Of a DNA stretch of 64,000 nt, positions 8,032 to 16,368 are shown piece after piece (position 1 is the first letter of the stretch; every line of letters begins with the position of its first letter). The stretch spans positions 48,341-112,340 of the forward strand of contig CAUHNN010000004.1 in the NCBI GenBank assembly GCA_959607715.1, read 5' to 3'. A program made the translations under genes and the position numbers. Under the pieces are notes generated by a model. The model worked only from the letters and a program-made list of their open reading frames with translations. It had not been told where the DNA came from and did not search any database. Source of the DNA: an uncultured Eggerthella sp. GTDB taxonomy: Bacteria; Actinomycetota; Coriobacteriia; Coriobacteriales; Eggerthellaceae.

Positions 8032-8383
8032 CGAACGCGATGCCTTCGATGGACCGAGGGGCGCGCAGCCAGGTGGGGGGCAGCGATGGAGCGAGCCTCC
8101 TGTCCAGCCCCACTACCATGCGCCCGGTGACTCTCGCGATCATGTCGCAGCGGGCCTGCTCGCTATTTTCCTGGGGTGGCTCGGTGTCCATAAATTCTAT
8201 CTGGGATACAACGCCCAGGGGTTCATTCTCCTTGCCGTGAGCCTGATAGGCGGCTTGTTCTCGTTCGGCCTTGCCGCAGGCGCCGTCGTCATCATCTCGA
8301 TCATAGAGGGAGTGATCTACCTCACGAAAAGCCAGAGCGAGTTCGAGCGGACCTACGTCCACGGAAAGAGGGAGTGGTTCTAG
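8021..8383 (+). CDS. TM2 domain protein
   Basis: A small membrane protein of 120 residues. A hydrophilic Gly/Pro/Gln N-terminus of about 40 residues is followed by a TM2 domain: helix 1 (VAAGLLAIFLGWLGVHKFYLG), the conserved G-x-H-x-F-Y-L-G turn, and helix 2 (FILLAVSLIGGLFSFG). A third hydrophobic stretch follows. TM2 proteins are widespread and poorly understood. The ATG at 8021 has AAGGAGGG upstream and lies inside the end of the TVP38 gene. An earlier in-frame start (7943) is unlikely because it overlaps too much. Confidence 0.85.
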   Translation: MANSERDAFDGPRGAQPGGGQRWSEPPVQPHYHAPGDSRDHVAAGLLAIFLGWLGVHKFYLGYNAQGFILLAVSLIGGLFSFGLAAGAVVIISIIEGVIYLTKSQSEFERTYVHGKREWF

Positions 8384-8442
8384 CTCGAGCCTTCATTCGT
8401 CTGCAAGAGGGCGGCGGGCCGTTGATATCGGGTTCGCTGCGC

Positions 8443-8448
8443 TATAAT
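8443..8448 (+). promoter_or_regulatory. Putative -10 element of the aldolase gene
   Basis: A perfect TATAAT, with TTGATA at 8422-8427 as a possible -35. The spacing of 15 bases is short. It lies 41 bases before the aldolase start. Confidence 0.45.
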
Positions 8449-8488
8449 GGTTATGTCCTGTGCATCTATGCCAATAAGGAGGAACAGT

Positions 8489-9427
8489 ATGCCCACCATC
8501 ACTCGTGATCAGGTCAAGGTCCCTGCCGACGTTATGCCTGAATCTCGTGAAACGTACATCGAGAACTATTTGAAGGCTACTCGCAACACGGGCCGTTTGA
8601 TGCTCTTTGCGTGTGACCAGAAGATCGAGCACCTCAACAAGGACTTCTACGGGGAGGGCATCGACATCTCCGATGCCGAGCCCGAGCACTTGTTCGAGAT
8701 CGGATCCAAGGGCACCATCGGTGTGCTCGCGGGCCAGCGCGGCCTCATCGCCCGCTACGCCAACGACTATCCCGAGATCAACTACCTGGTGAAGATGAAC
8801 TCCAAGACCAACCTGGTCAAGGGTTCCCAGGACGATCCCTATTCCCCGCAGCTCCATGAGCTCGAGGCCGTTCTCGCCATGCGCGAGGCCGGTGTGAACA
8901 TCGTCGGTCTTGGCTACACTATCTACCTGGGCTCCGAGTACGAATCCACCATGATGGCCGAAGCCGGCGAACTCATCGCCGAGGCTCACGCTGCCGGTCT
9001 GCTTGTCGTGCTGTGGATCTACCCGCGCGGCAAGGCCGTTACCGATGAGAAGGATCCCGACCTGATCGCAGGCGCTGCCGGCGTCGCCCTGTGCCTTGGC
9101 GCCGACTTCGTCAAGGTCAACCCTCCTCACGCGACCGACGACAAGACGTCCGCCGAGGGCCTTAAGATCGCTTCCATGGCTGCTGGCCGCACGGGGCTTG
9201 TGTGCGCTGGCGGATCGAAGGCCGATGCGAACAAGTTCCTTTCCGATCTCCACGATCAGATCCACATCGGCGGCTGCTGCGGCAACGCGACCGGACGTAA
9301 CATCCACATGCGTTCCACCGAAGAGGCCATCCGTCTGTGCGATGCCATTTCGGCTGTCACGCTGGGCGATTGGAGCGTCGAAGACGCCGAGGCGGTCTTC
9401 CGCGGCGAGAAGGAATTCTCTCTGTAA
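8489..9427 (+). CDS. Class I fructose-bisphosphate aldolase (DeoC/LacD/FbaB type)
   Basis: A cytoplasmic TIM-barrel Schiff-base aldolase of 312 residues. It would cleave fructose-1,6-bisphosphate to two triose phosphates. The strand FVKVNPP carries the likely catalytic Lys (about residue 209). FACDQKIEHLNKDF near the N-terminus and the C-terminal VCAGGSKAD and GRNIHMRS phosphate-binding segments fit the archaeal-type (DhnA) class. The ATG at 8489 has a textbook AAGGAGG site; an upstream in-frame start (8447) does not. A rho-independent terminator follows. This is a single-gene transcript and probably highly expressed. Confidence 0.85.
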   Translation: MPTITRDQVKVPADVMPESRETYIENYLKATRNTGRLMLFACDQKIEHLNKDFYGEGIDISDAEPEHLFEIGSKGTIGVLAGQRGLIARYANDYPEINYLVKMNSKTNLVKGSQDDPYSPQLHELEAVLAMREAGVNIVGLGYTIYLGSEYESTMMAEAGELIAEAHAAGLLVVLWIYPRGKAVTDEKDPDLIAGAAGVALCLGADFVKVNPPHATDDKTSAEGLKIASMAAGRTGLVCAGGSKADANKFLSDLHDQIHIGGCCGNATGRNIHMRSTEEAIRLCDAISAVTLGDWSVEDAEAVFRGEKEFSL

Positions 9428-9455
9428 CCTAAGCAGTGCGTTTCTTTTCTATCGA

Positions 9456-9482
9456 CCGCGCCTTCGGGCGCGGTTTTTTTAT
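9456..9482 (+). terminator. Terminator after the aldolase gene
   Basis: The stem ACCGCGCC / GGGCGCGGT with a TTC-type loop is followed by seven T bases, 30 bases after the stop codon. Confidence 0.9.
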
Positions 9483-9649
9483 GGTGTGCCACATGCATCG
9501 ATAACCAGGCGCACGTTTGGGGGAAGCCCATCCGAAACGGATGGGAGGCGCGCTCGGGTGTCGATGGAATTGCGAGCCGTAAGGCGCACAATGGAACGGA
9601 TCGTCGGCAACGAAGGGATCGCCCTGGTCGATGGCGCGGAAGGAGCCCC

Positions 9650-10135
9650 ATGGAAACCGTGTGCACAGCAGTACTCATCGCCGAGCTCGTCCGTATCGGC
9701 TGGGTCGATGCGAGGACGCGCACCGTGCTGCTGCTCGACGTCGTCGTGCTGGCGCTCATGCGATGCGCGTTCGCCCTTATGGCGTTTGGCGGCGCATTTG
9801 CCCATGGCTCCCCTGCGTATCTTCTGTGGGACCCTGCCGGCATCGTCTCATCGTGCGCTGCGGGCCTGGCGGCAGCGATGTTCCTGTGGCTTATCGGGAA
9901 GGCGGTTTCGTTTCGGTCGGGGAAAGAGGCGCTCGGAACCGGCGATGCGTGGCTGTGCGCGGTCCTGCCTTTGTTCCTTGATGCCGGGGACGTCCCTCTT
10001 TTCCTCATCGTGTCGGCGACGGGCGCATGCATCGAGGCGCTCTGGTGCATCGTGCGGGGAAAGAGGGATTTCCCGTTCGCTCCCTGTCTCGTTGCATCGC
10101 TCGGGGCGATCGTTGTTTGGCGGCTTTGGTTTTAG
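9650..10135 (+). CDS. A24-family prepilin peptidase-like protein
   Basis: A membrane protein of 161 residues with about five hydrophobic segments. Two aspartates mark the GxGD aspartic protease fold of type IV prepilin peptidases: D20 in GWVDARTRTV (end of the first helix) and D99 in ALGTGDAWL. It has only the peptidase domain, without the N-terminal methyltransferase domain of PilD, as in TadV/CpaA-type enzymes. A good AAGGAG site precedes the ATG. No pilin or pilus assembly gene lies nearby, so its substrate must be encoded elsewhere. Confidence 0.75.
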   Translation: METVCTAVLIAELVRIGWVDARTRTVLLLDVVVLALMRCAFALMAFGGAFAHGSPAYLLWDPAGIVSSCAAGLAAAMFLWLIGKAVSFRSGKEALGTGDAWLCAVLPLFLDAGDVPLFLIVSATGACIEALWCIVRGKRDFPFAPCLVASLGAIVVWRLWF

Positions 10136-10154
10136 GGGAAGGGTTAGGGTAAGA

Positions 10155-10181
10155 AAAAGGCTCGCCGCAAGGCGAGCCTTT
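10155..10181 (-). terminator. Terminator of tRNA-Leu
   Basis: The stem AGGCTCGCC / GGCGAGCCT with a four-base loop is, on the minus strand, followed by TTTTTC. It closes the minus-strand tRNA transcript and may also stop the plus-strand peptidase transcript. Confidence 0.85.
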
Positions 10182-10192
10182 CGATTCAGAGA

Positions 10193-10276
10193 TGGTGCCC
10201 GAGGCGGGATTTGAACCCGCACGTCTTTCGACAACGGTTTTTGAGACCGCCGCGTCTGCCGTTCCGCCACTCGGGC
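10193..10276 (-). tRNA. tRNA-Leu (anticodon CAA)
   Basis: Read on the minus strand, the acceptor arms GCCCGAG and CTCGGGC pair and the CCA tail is encoded. The anticodon loop CTCAAAA reads CAA (codon UUG). The T arm contains GGTTCAAATCC. A long variable arm (type II tRNA) is present, as required for leucine. Confidence 0.95.
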
Positions 10277-10348
10277 GCAGGATTGCATTATACCTATTTC
10301 AAGCTAATAATGAAAGTTCACATCATGTACGGTGGCGAGAGGAAAACC

Positions 10349-11530
10349 ATGATCAACGAAACCATGTATGGACTCGGCAGCGAGCCCTCGGCCATTCGAG
10401 AGCTGTTTGCCTATGGTTTGGCCCGAAAGGCCGAAATCGGCGAAGAGAACGTGTTCGACTTCAGTATCGGCAATCCGAGCGTTCCCGCGCCCGCCAAAGT
10501 CGCCGAGACCATCCGCTCGTTGGCCGATATGCCGCCGGCCGAGCTGCATGCCTATTCGCCTGCTTCGGGACGCGAGGAGACGAAGAAGGCCATCGTCGAT
10601 AACCTGAACCGTCGTTTCGGCACCGACTACCATCCCCATGACCTCTACGTGACCATGGGGGCCGCCGCCTGCCTTTCCGCCTGTCTCACGGCGGTGGTTG
10701 AGCCGGGAGACGAGATCATCGTCATCTCGCCGTATTTCCCGGAGTATCGCGTGTGGATCGAGGCAGCGGGAGGAACCTGCGTCGAGGTGCCTGCGCGTCA
10801 GGAGGACTTCCAGATCGATTTGAGCGCCCTCGAGTCGGCCCTCAGCACGCAAACCAAGGCGATCATAGTCAATTCTCCCAACAACCCCGTCGGCGTCGTC
10901 TACACGCCCGACACCCTGGAAGAGCTTGCCGATCTTCTTCGCTCTAAGCGAGAAGAGCTCGATTCCCCGTTGTTCGTCATTTCCGACGAGCCGTATCGCG
11001 AGTTGGCCTACGGCGATATTGCCGTTCCTTGGGTTCCCTCTTATTACGACAACACGCTCGTGTGCTATTCCTGGTCGAAGTCGCTTTCGCTTCCGGGAGA
11101 TCGCATCGGCTACGTTCTCGTGGGAGATGATGTTCAGGACGCCGAGAGGGTTCGCATGGCCGTTGCGGGCGCGGGTCGTTCGCTTGGCTACATCTGCGCG
11201 CCGGTGTTCTTCCAGCGGGTGATCGAGGAATGTGTCGATGAGCCGGTGAACACGGCAGCCTATGCGGCCAACCGCGCACTGCTCACCGAAGGACTCGAGA
11301 AGCTCGGTTATCGCTTCATCGCGCCCGATGGGGCCTTCTATCTGTGGGTCGAGGCGCTTGAGCCCGATGCCCAGGCGTTTTCCGACAAGGCGAAGAGCCA
11401 CGAGTTGCTTCTCGTCCCCTCCGATAGCTTCGGGGTCGGCGGTTGGGTTCGCGTGAGCTATTGCGTTTCCGCTGACGTCATCCGAAGCTCCATGCCTGCA
11501 TTCGCCGCCCTGAAGAGGGACTATGAGTAG
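10349..11530 (+). CDS. PLP-dependent class I/II aminotransferase
   Basis: A cytoplasmic fold-type I aminotransferase of 393 residues. Visible motifs are FSIGNPSVPAP (substrate loop), NSPNNPVG (PLP and substrate contact), ISDEPYRELAY (Asp that pairs with the PLP ring nitrogen), and SWSKSLSLPGDRIGY with the Schiff-base Lys. A C-terminal RVSYC carries the carboxylate-binding Arg. The substrate cannot be assigned; aspartate/aromatic-type transaminases are the nearest in feel. The ATG at 10349 follows GAGAGGAAAACC; earlier in-frame starts overlap the tRNA. It overlaps the next gene by eight bases. Confidence 0.88.
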   Translation: MINETMYGLGSEPSAIRELFAYGLARKAEIGEENVFDFSIGNPSVPAPAKVAETIRSLADMPPAELHAYSPASGREETKKAIVDNLNRRFGTDYHPHDLYVTMGAAACLSACLTAVVEPGDEIIVISPYFPEYRVWIEAAGGTCVEVPARQEDFQIDLSALESALSTQTKAIIVNSPNNPVGVVYTPDTLEELADLLRSKREELDSPLFVISDEPYRELAYGDIAVPWVPSYYDNTLVCYSWSKSLSLPGDRIGYVLVGDDVQDAERVRMAVAGAGRSLGYICAPVFFQRVIEECVDEPVNTAAYAANRALLTEGLEKLGYRFIAPDGAFYLWVEALEPDAQAFSDKAKSHELLLVPSDSFGVGGWVRVSYCVSADVIRSSMPAFAALKRDYE

Positions 11531-12206
11531 ATCCTACCCCTTCGCCGGAGCCCTGTTCGACTGCGACGGAACGCTCCTCGATTCCCTTGACGCCTGGCGT
11601 GGGGTGGAGGGCGTCATCGCCCGCGAGGCCCGTGTCGAGGTGAGCGCCGAGGAACGAGCTCTTTTCACGACCTTCACCATCCCCGAGGTGGCCGAATACG
11701 CCCATCGCGTCTACGGCCTCGGTTCGTGCGAGGCGGACGTCGTCGCCTTGATCGACGACTACGTGTTCGACTACTACGCCAACCGCGCCCGTGCGTTGCC
11801 GGGAGTCGAGGAGTTCTTGTCTTCGTGCGCACGTGCGGGGGTGCGCATGGCGGTTACCTCATCGAGTGCGGTCGCGTACCTCGAGGCCGGTCTTGCCTGT
11901 GCGGGCATCCGCTCGTATTTCGAGGAAGTGATCTCGGTCGATCTCGTGGGCGCGTCGAAGCGCGAGCCGGTCATCTTCGACCATGCCCGTTCTTTGCTCG
12001 GAACGCAGCGAGGGGAAACGTGGGGATTCGAGGATTCCCTCTATGCGATGGACACCCTGCGCAATGCCGGGTTTCCCGTTGTGGGTATCTACGACGAGGA
12101 GCATGGCGTCGGCGTCGAGGATGTGCGCGAGCGTGCGCTTTTCGCGGTTGGAAGGCTCGACGAGTTGATCGTCGAGGATGGGATGATCGGGCTTCAACGC
12201 CTGTAA
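11523..12206 (+). CDS. HAD-family phosphatase
   Basis: A haloacid dehalogenase-type phosphohydrolase of 227 residues. Motif I is FDCDGTLLDS with the nucleophile D13 and acid D15. Motif II is VTSSSA, motif III includes KREP, and motif IV is GFEDSLYAMDTLRNAG. The helical cap between motifs I and II fits the beta-phosphoglucomutase/Gph-like C1 cap class. The substrate is unknown. The gene is translationally coupled to the aminotransferase, so the two may act on related metabolites. Confidence 0.85.
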   Translation: MSRSYPFAGALFDCDGTLLDSLDAWRGVEGVIAREARVEVSAEERALFTTFTIPEVAEYAHRVYGLGSCEADVVALIDDYVFDYYANRARALPGVEEFLSSCARAGVRMAVTSSSAVAYLEAGLACAGIRSYFEEVISVDLVGASKREPVIFDHARSLLGTQRGETWGFEDSLYAMDTLRNAGFPVVGIYDEEHGVGVEDVRERALFAVGRLDELIVEDGMIGLQRL

Positions 12207-12226
12207 CCGCGGTCACCGTCTTGCCG

Positions 12227-12264
12227 AAGAAGGGCTGCCACCTTAAGGAGGTAGCCCTTCTTTT
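12227..12264. terminator. Bidirectional terminator between HAD and TetR genes
   Basis: A hairpin with arms AAGAAGGGCT and AGCCCTTCTT is followed by TTTT on the plus strand. The minus strand also has a T-run after it. It ends two convergent genes. Confidence 0.85.
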
Positions 12265-13000
12265 ATTGCGATCGAAGGGATTCGAGGCGGTAGTAGAGCT
12301 TCATGCCGTTTTTCGAGATTCGATCGAAGTCCTCTTTGGAAGCGAGGATGGAGGGGATGATCGAGCGCGCGCTCATGTGCCCGATGTCTTCGGGCGTGTG
12401 GTTGCGGGCGGTGTAGCCAGATGATTCGAGGATCAGCTGACCGCGGTGCTTCGCGTGATAATGATGTTGCAGGCCTTCGTTGATCGATAGGATGGTCACG
12501 GCGCATTCGTCGGCTTCAAGGGGGATGAACGTGCCCTCGGCTATTCCGGCTTCGATGAGCGCAACGAGGTTCTGGTAGAAGACGCGGTAATGCTCGAAGA
12601 ACGATCGGAAGTGTTTTTTGTTGTCATTGGCGACCAGTTCCATCTCGATGAAGTCGAAAGGGAGCTCGCACTTGTAGACGGTGTCGCGGACGATGAGGGC
12701 ATAGAGCTGTTCCGCTCGGTTGTCCGAGAATTTTTCGAGGAGCTCAAAGGCGGGCACGTGCTCTTCTGGGCTGAGGATGGCGCTGAAGATGGCGCTTTTC
12801 GACGGAAAGTAATGGTAGAGCGAGGAAGGGTCCATGCCCATTTCCCGGGCGATATCGCTGACCGAGGTGCGAGCGTAGCCGTTTTTGCGGAAGAGTTCGA
12901 TGGCGATGGCGATGATGGCGCTGCGCGCTTCGTCGCGGTCGTTTCTTCGCGTTATGCGCGGACGGTTGGAGGAGGCGGTTCGTTTGCTTTTAGAAGGCAT
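12263..13000 (-). CDS. TetR-family transcriptional regulator
   Basis: A DNA-binding repressor of 245 residues. The N-terminal helix-turn-helix domain (about residues 22-75) is clear: AIELFRKNGYARTSVSDIAREMGMDPSSLYHYFPSK. The C-terminal ligand domain has no recognisable subfamily. A basic N-terminal extension (SKSKRTASSNRPRITRR) precedes the domain. A near-perfect inverted repeat lies 58 bases upstream of its start, overlapping a -10-like element, which suggests autoregulation. Target genes and ligand are unknown. The ferritin gene is divergent and shares the intergenic region. Confidence 0.88.
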   Translation of the reverse strand: MPSKSKRTASSNRPRITRRNDRDEARSAIIAIAIELFRKNGYARTSVSDIAREMGMDPSSLYHYFPSKSAIFSAILSPEEHVPAFELLEKFSDNRAEQLYALIVRDTVYKCELPFDFIEMELVANDNKKHFRSFFEHYRVFYQNLVALIEAGIAEGTFIPLEADECAVTILSINEGLQHHYHAKHRGQLILESSGYTARNHTPEDIGHMSARSIIPSILASKEDFDRISKNGMKLYYRLESLRSQ

Positions 13001-13057
13001 GTGGATCCCTCCTTTTGGTTGACGAGATGCCCATCTAGACTCTTTGCTACTTTTTCG

Positions 13058-13084
13058 ATGCCATTATCGATAGTATAACGGCAT
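13058..13084. promoter_or_regulatory. Candidate TetR operator
   Basis: An inverted repeat with ten-base arms (ATGCCATTAT and ATAACGGCAT, one mismatch) around a seven-base centre. It lies between the TetR gene and the divergent ferritin gene. A TATACT on the minus strand falls inside it, so a bound repressor would block transcription of the TetR gene. Confidence 0.5.
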
Positions 13085-13240
13085 TGGCATTTTCGCAGAT
13101 CAAATGAATAAAAATGGCTTCTTGATAAATTCTTTTTCCATCGAGATTGATAGCTTCTCTCGACAAATGGTCGTCAACGGGGGTAGCGTGAACGTGGATA
13201 TCGTCGATAGGCGCGCACGGCCGCGCGGAAAGGGGCTTTT

Positions 13241-13741
13241 ATGGATCCCAGGGTGTACGAACTGCTGAACGACCAGATCAACAAGGAGCTGTACTCGGCG
13301 TACCTCTACTTGTCGTTCGCCGACTACTACGAGGAAGAGGGCCTTTCGGGCTTCGCGAATTGGTACATGATCCAGGCTGGCGAAGAGCGCGATCACGCTC
13401 TGAAGTTCCGCGATTACCTCCACGATTCCGGCTGCAAGGTGGTCTTGGGCGCCATCGATGCCCCCGCTCCTTCGTTCTCTTCCTACGTCGAGCCGCTCGA
13501 GGAGGGTCTCCAGCACGAGAAGTACGTGACCTCTTTGATACATGCGATCTACGATGCTGCCTATTCGGTCAAGGATTTCCGCACGATGAAGTTCCTCGAC
13601 TGGTTCATCGAGGAGCAGGGCGAAGAGGAGGCGACGGCCGAAGAGATGCTCACCAAGATGAAGCTGTTCGGATCGGATGCCAAGGCCCTCTACGACCTGG
13701 ACAAGGAATACGCTTCCCGCACCTCGTCGCCTGCTGAATAG
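13241..13741 (+). CDS. ftnA: Bacterial non-haem ferritin
   Basis: A four-helix-bundle iron store of 166 residues that oxidises Fe(II) and mineralises it inside a 24-mer. Ferroxidase ligands are in place: Glu in NKELYSAYLY, Glu and His in QAGEERDH, Glu in LQHEKYV, and the Gln/Glu group in EEQGEEEATAEEM. Length matches FtnA. The ATG at 13241 follows GAAAGGGGCTTTT. No haem-binding Met of bacterioferritin is evident. The neighbouring divergent TetR gene could control it, but that is only suggested by the shared intergenic region. Confidence 0.93.
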   Translation: MDPRVYELLNDQINKELYSAYLYLSFADYYEEEGLSGFANWYMIQAGEERDHALKFRDYLHDSGCKVVLGAIDAPAPSFSSYVEPLEEGLQHEKYVTSLIHAIYDAAYSVKDFRTMKFLDWFIEEQGEEEATAEEMLTKMKLFGSDAKALYDLDKEYASRTSSPAE

Positions 13742-13798
13742 GGCTCCTTCGCCGTCGCGGGCGACCTTCGTCTGCGACGAGAGAGATGCTCCGTAGAG

Positions 13799-13840
13799 AA
13801 AAAGGCGACCGCTTCTCCTCGAGGGGAAGCGGTCGCCTTG
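13799..13840. terminator. Bidirectional terminator after ferritin
   Basis: A strong hairpin with arms AAGGCGACCGCTTC and GAAGCGGTCGCCTT. It is preceded by an A-run and lies between convergent genes. Confidence 0.85.
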
Positions 13841-13872
13841 CCGTTTTCGGGGCGGGTGGAGGAGAAAAGCGT

Positions 13873-14244
13873 TTAGTCGTTCACTCCCAGAACGGCATTC
13901 ATGAGCGCCGAGACGAGCGAGATGACGATGGCTGCGACGAACCCCGATCCGAACGAGTCGATGACGAAGCCGATGCCGAACAGGGCACTGCCGAGTGCGG
14001 CGGCGAGATAGAGCAGAAGCGTGTTGATGACGAGATAGAACACGCCGAGCGAGATGATGGTGATGGGCAGGCCGATCACCTGGAGGATGGGTTTGATCGT
14101 CATGTTGAGCAGCGCGATGATGAGGGCGATGAGGGCAAGCGACGCCCAGGTGCTTCCGCCCCCGCTGATCTCGATGCCGGGGACGAGCCATACGGCTACG
14201 CCGACCGCGATGAAGATGGCGATGGTGCGCAAGATGAACTGCAT
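13873..14244 (-). CDS. Phage-holin-4-like (YvlD-type) membrane protein
   Basis: A protein of 123 residues with four hydrophobic helices. The pattern is typical of the mycobacterial four-TM phage holin superfamily (PF04020): an N-terminal helix with WLVPGIEISG, then LLNMTIKPILQVIGLPITI, then LGVFYLVINTLLLYL. Despite the name, chromosomal members such as YvlD are not lysis proteins and are often linked to envelope stress. No endolysin or phage gene is nearby, so a lytic role is unlikely. Confidence 0.85.
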   Translation of the reverse strand: MQFILRTIAIFIAVGVAVWLVPGIEISGGGSTWASLALIALIIALLNMTIKPILQVIGLPITIISLGVFYLVINTLLLYLAAALGSALFGIGFVIDSFGSGFVAAIVISLVSALMNAVLGVND

Positions 14245-14376
14245 GGCAAGGCTCCGTTTCGTGGGGGTGCTTCGTTTACAATGGACAAGCTAACATAAAA
14301 CACCGGCGTTTCGATGGCGCCTGTCCAGCTGTTTCCAATCGGAAACGGGCCTGCGGCCTGCAACGGAGATGATGAG

Positions 14377-15474
14377 ATGATCGACACGATAGAGCAGACG
14401 ATACGCGAGCGCGATCTGTTCAGTCCCGCCACACCTGTCATCGCCATGGTTTCGGGGGGTTCCGATTCCACGGCCCTTGCCTATCTTTTAAGCGATTTCC
14501 ATCGCCGAGGACTCGTCGGGCAGCCGGCGATCCTCCATGTCAACCATAAGCTTCGCGGTCGCGACGCCGATGACGATCAACTCTTCGTCGAACGCCTTGC
14601 CGAGAAGCTGTCCATCCCGTTTTTCGCCTGCGAGATCGACATCGCCCAGCTTGCCGACTCCACCGGCGGTAACGTGGAGGTCATCGGCCGCAACGAGCGG
14701 TACCTTGCCGCCCACGAGGCGCTCGAGAGCCTTTGCCGTCATGAGGCCATTCCCATCTCCGAGGGGCGTATCGTCACCGCCCATACGCAAGACGATCGCG
14801 TCGAGAACTTCTTCATGCGCTCGATAACGGGGGCGGGCCCCGGCGGGTTCCGCTCGATGCTCTATCGCAACGGACCGGTCGTGAGACCTTGCCTTGACGT
14901 GTCGCGTCAGGATCTGAGGGATTTCGTTCTTTCCCTGCCCGATGAAGAAACGGTGGTGGATGGGGAAGGGCGCCGTTGGCGAGAAGATGCGACCAATGCC
15001 CATACCGATCGTTTTCGGGCTTTCGTTCGTCACGAGATCGTTCCCAAGGCCAAAGAGAGGAACCCCCGGTTGCTCGACACGCTCTGCCGCACGATGAACC
15101 TCATCGCCGACGAGGATGACTACCTCGATTCGCTTGCCTCCCGCGCGGCCCGCGATCACCTTGAGTGGATCGGGGCCTTCGCTGAAGGGGGAGTGCCTGA
15201 TGGGTGCCGTCTGCTTCCCGAGGTCGGCTGCTTGGCCCTGCCCCTCAAGCGCCGGGTGGTGCTTGCGGTGCTCGGGACGTTTCTCGGGAGGGATGCCCGC
15301 ATCGAGTCGGCTTCCATCGAGGCGGTGCTCGACGCCTTCGACGGCCAAGGTGCGCCGAAGAGCGGGTTCGTCGCCAACATCCAGGGGGATCTGGCGGTCA
15401 GCGCCAACAAGCAGGGCGTTCTCATCGAGCCCATGGCCGTCTTCCGCTCGCGCCGCAAGCCCCATCGCGCGTAG
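14377..15474 (+). CDS. tilS: tRNA(Ile)-lysidine synthase
   Basis: An ATP-dependent N-type PP-loop enzyme of 365 residues. It adds lysine to C34 of tRNA-Ile(CAU), changing its reading from AUG to AUA. The PP-loop MVSGGSDSTALAYLL is near residue 25, followed by HVNHKLRG and TAHTQDDRVENFFMR with the usual DD pair. A C-terminal extension of about 150 residues carries the tRNA-contacting region. The ATG at 14377 has GGAGATG upstream; an earlier in-frame ATG at 14314 lacks support. The maf gene follows 37 bases later. Confidence 0.9.
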   Translation: MIDTIEQTIRERDLFSPATPVIAMVSGGSDSTALAYLLSDFHRRGLVGQPAILHVNHKLRGRDADDDQLFVERLAEKLSIPFFACEIDIAQLADSTGGNVEVIGRNERYLAAHEALESLCRHEAIPISEGRIVTAHTQDDRVENFFMRSITGAGPGGFRSMLYRNGPVVRPCLDVSRQDLRDFVLSLPDEETVVDGEGRRWREDATNAHTDRFRAFVRHEIVPKAKERNPRLLDTLCRTMNLIADEDDYLDSLASRAARDHLEWIGAFAEGGVPDGCRLLPEVGCLALPLKRRVVLAVLGTFLGRDARIESASIEAVLDAFDGQGAPKSGFVANIQGDLAVSANKQGVLIEPMAVFRSRRKPHRA

Positions 15475-15511
15475 ACGCCCCCGACGCTTTCGTTTCGATC
15501 AAGGAGTTCTC

Positions 15512-16213
15512 ATGCCCTCAACGTCCATTCCCGTCAACGTCATTCTCGCCTCCACGAGTCCGCGCCGAAAGCAGCTTCTCGAGGAAGCGGGCGTGAAATT
15601 CAAGGTCTACAAAGGCTCGACCGAAGTGGACGAGTCCCTCGAGCCCGATCTGCGCGCCCAGCCCGCTGAAGCGGTCAAGAAGCTCGCCGAGCGCAAGGCC
15701 GGATCGGTGGTTCAGGATATCTTGGCGCTCAACCCCGTCGGGCTGGGGATCGTTATCGGGGCCGACACCACGGTCGTCCTCGATGGTGAGATGCTCGGAA
15801 AGCCCTACAGCGCCGATCATGCGCGAGAGATGCTGCGCCGTCTGTCTGGGCGAACCCATGAGGTCATCACGGGTGTTTCCGTATGGATGGTCATGCTCAA
15901 CGAGACTGAGGAAAACGGCGGCGACGGTAACGTCTCGCTGGCGTTTCGATCGTTCTCCGAGTCGAGCTACGTTACGTTCAAGGAGCTTACCGACGAGGAC
16001 ATCAACGCTTACGTCGCGACGGGGGAGACGATCGACAAGGCGGGCGCGTACGCCATCCAAGGCAAGGGCGCCGCGTTGGTCGCGGGGCTCGAGGGCGATC
16101 GCGACAACGTCATCGGTCTTCCGGTTTCCACGCTTCTGAAGAACTTTCCCGATATCCTCAAGGAATCTCTTGAGGCCGAGGTCGTCGAGGCCCAAGAGGG
16201 GTCGCAGGCTTAA
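15512..16213 (+). CDS. maf: Maf-family nucleotide pyrophosphatase
   Basis: A cytoplasmic house-cleaning enzyme of 233 residues that hydrolyses dTTP, UTP or modified nucleotides to the monophosphate. The N-terminal ILASTSPRRKQLLEEAG, the GADTTVVLDGEMLGKP segment and the C-terminal IDKAGAYAIQGKGA motif are all present. The YAIQG Tyr-Gln and downstream GLP segments are those of the YhdE-type subgroup. The ATG at 15512 has AAGGAG upstream. It is slightly long owing to an acidic C-terminal tail and a loop insert (NETEENGGDGN). Confidence 0.9.
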   Translation: MPSTSIPVNVILASTSPRRKQLLEEAGVKFKVYKGSTEVDESLEPDLRAQPAEAVKKLAERKAGSVVQDILALNPVGLGIVIGADTTVVLDGEMLGKPYSADHAREMLRRLSGRTHEVITGVSVWMVMLNETEENGGDGNVSLAFRSFSESSYVTFKELTDEDINAYVATGETIDKAGAYAIQGKGAALVAGLEGDRDNVIGLPVSTLLKNFPDILKESLEAEVVEAQEGSQA

Positions 16214-16257
16214 GGGTAAAAGGCCGTTCATGCTTGCTGCGGTGGTGAAGATTTATT

Positions 16258-16307
16258 GCAAACCCAAACGCCTCTCCCTGATCACGGGAGGGGTGTTTGC
16301 CCTTTTT
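16258..16307 (+). terminator. Terminator after maf
   Basis: An imperfect hairpin (outer arms GCAAAC / GTTTGC, inner arms CCTCTCCC / GGGAGGGG) is followed by CCTTTTT. Confidence 0.75.
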
Positions 16308-16368
16308 GCTACACTGGAGTGCGATTGTATTCACGATATCCGCTGAAGCGGGCGAAGGGGCATGGCAG

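Noticed and set aside
13873..14244. Prophage holin
   Set aside because: The fold matches holin-like proteins, but there are no phage genes nearby and chromosomal homologues such as YvlD are common.
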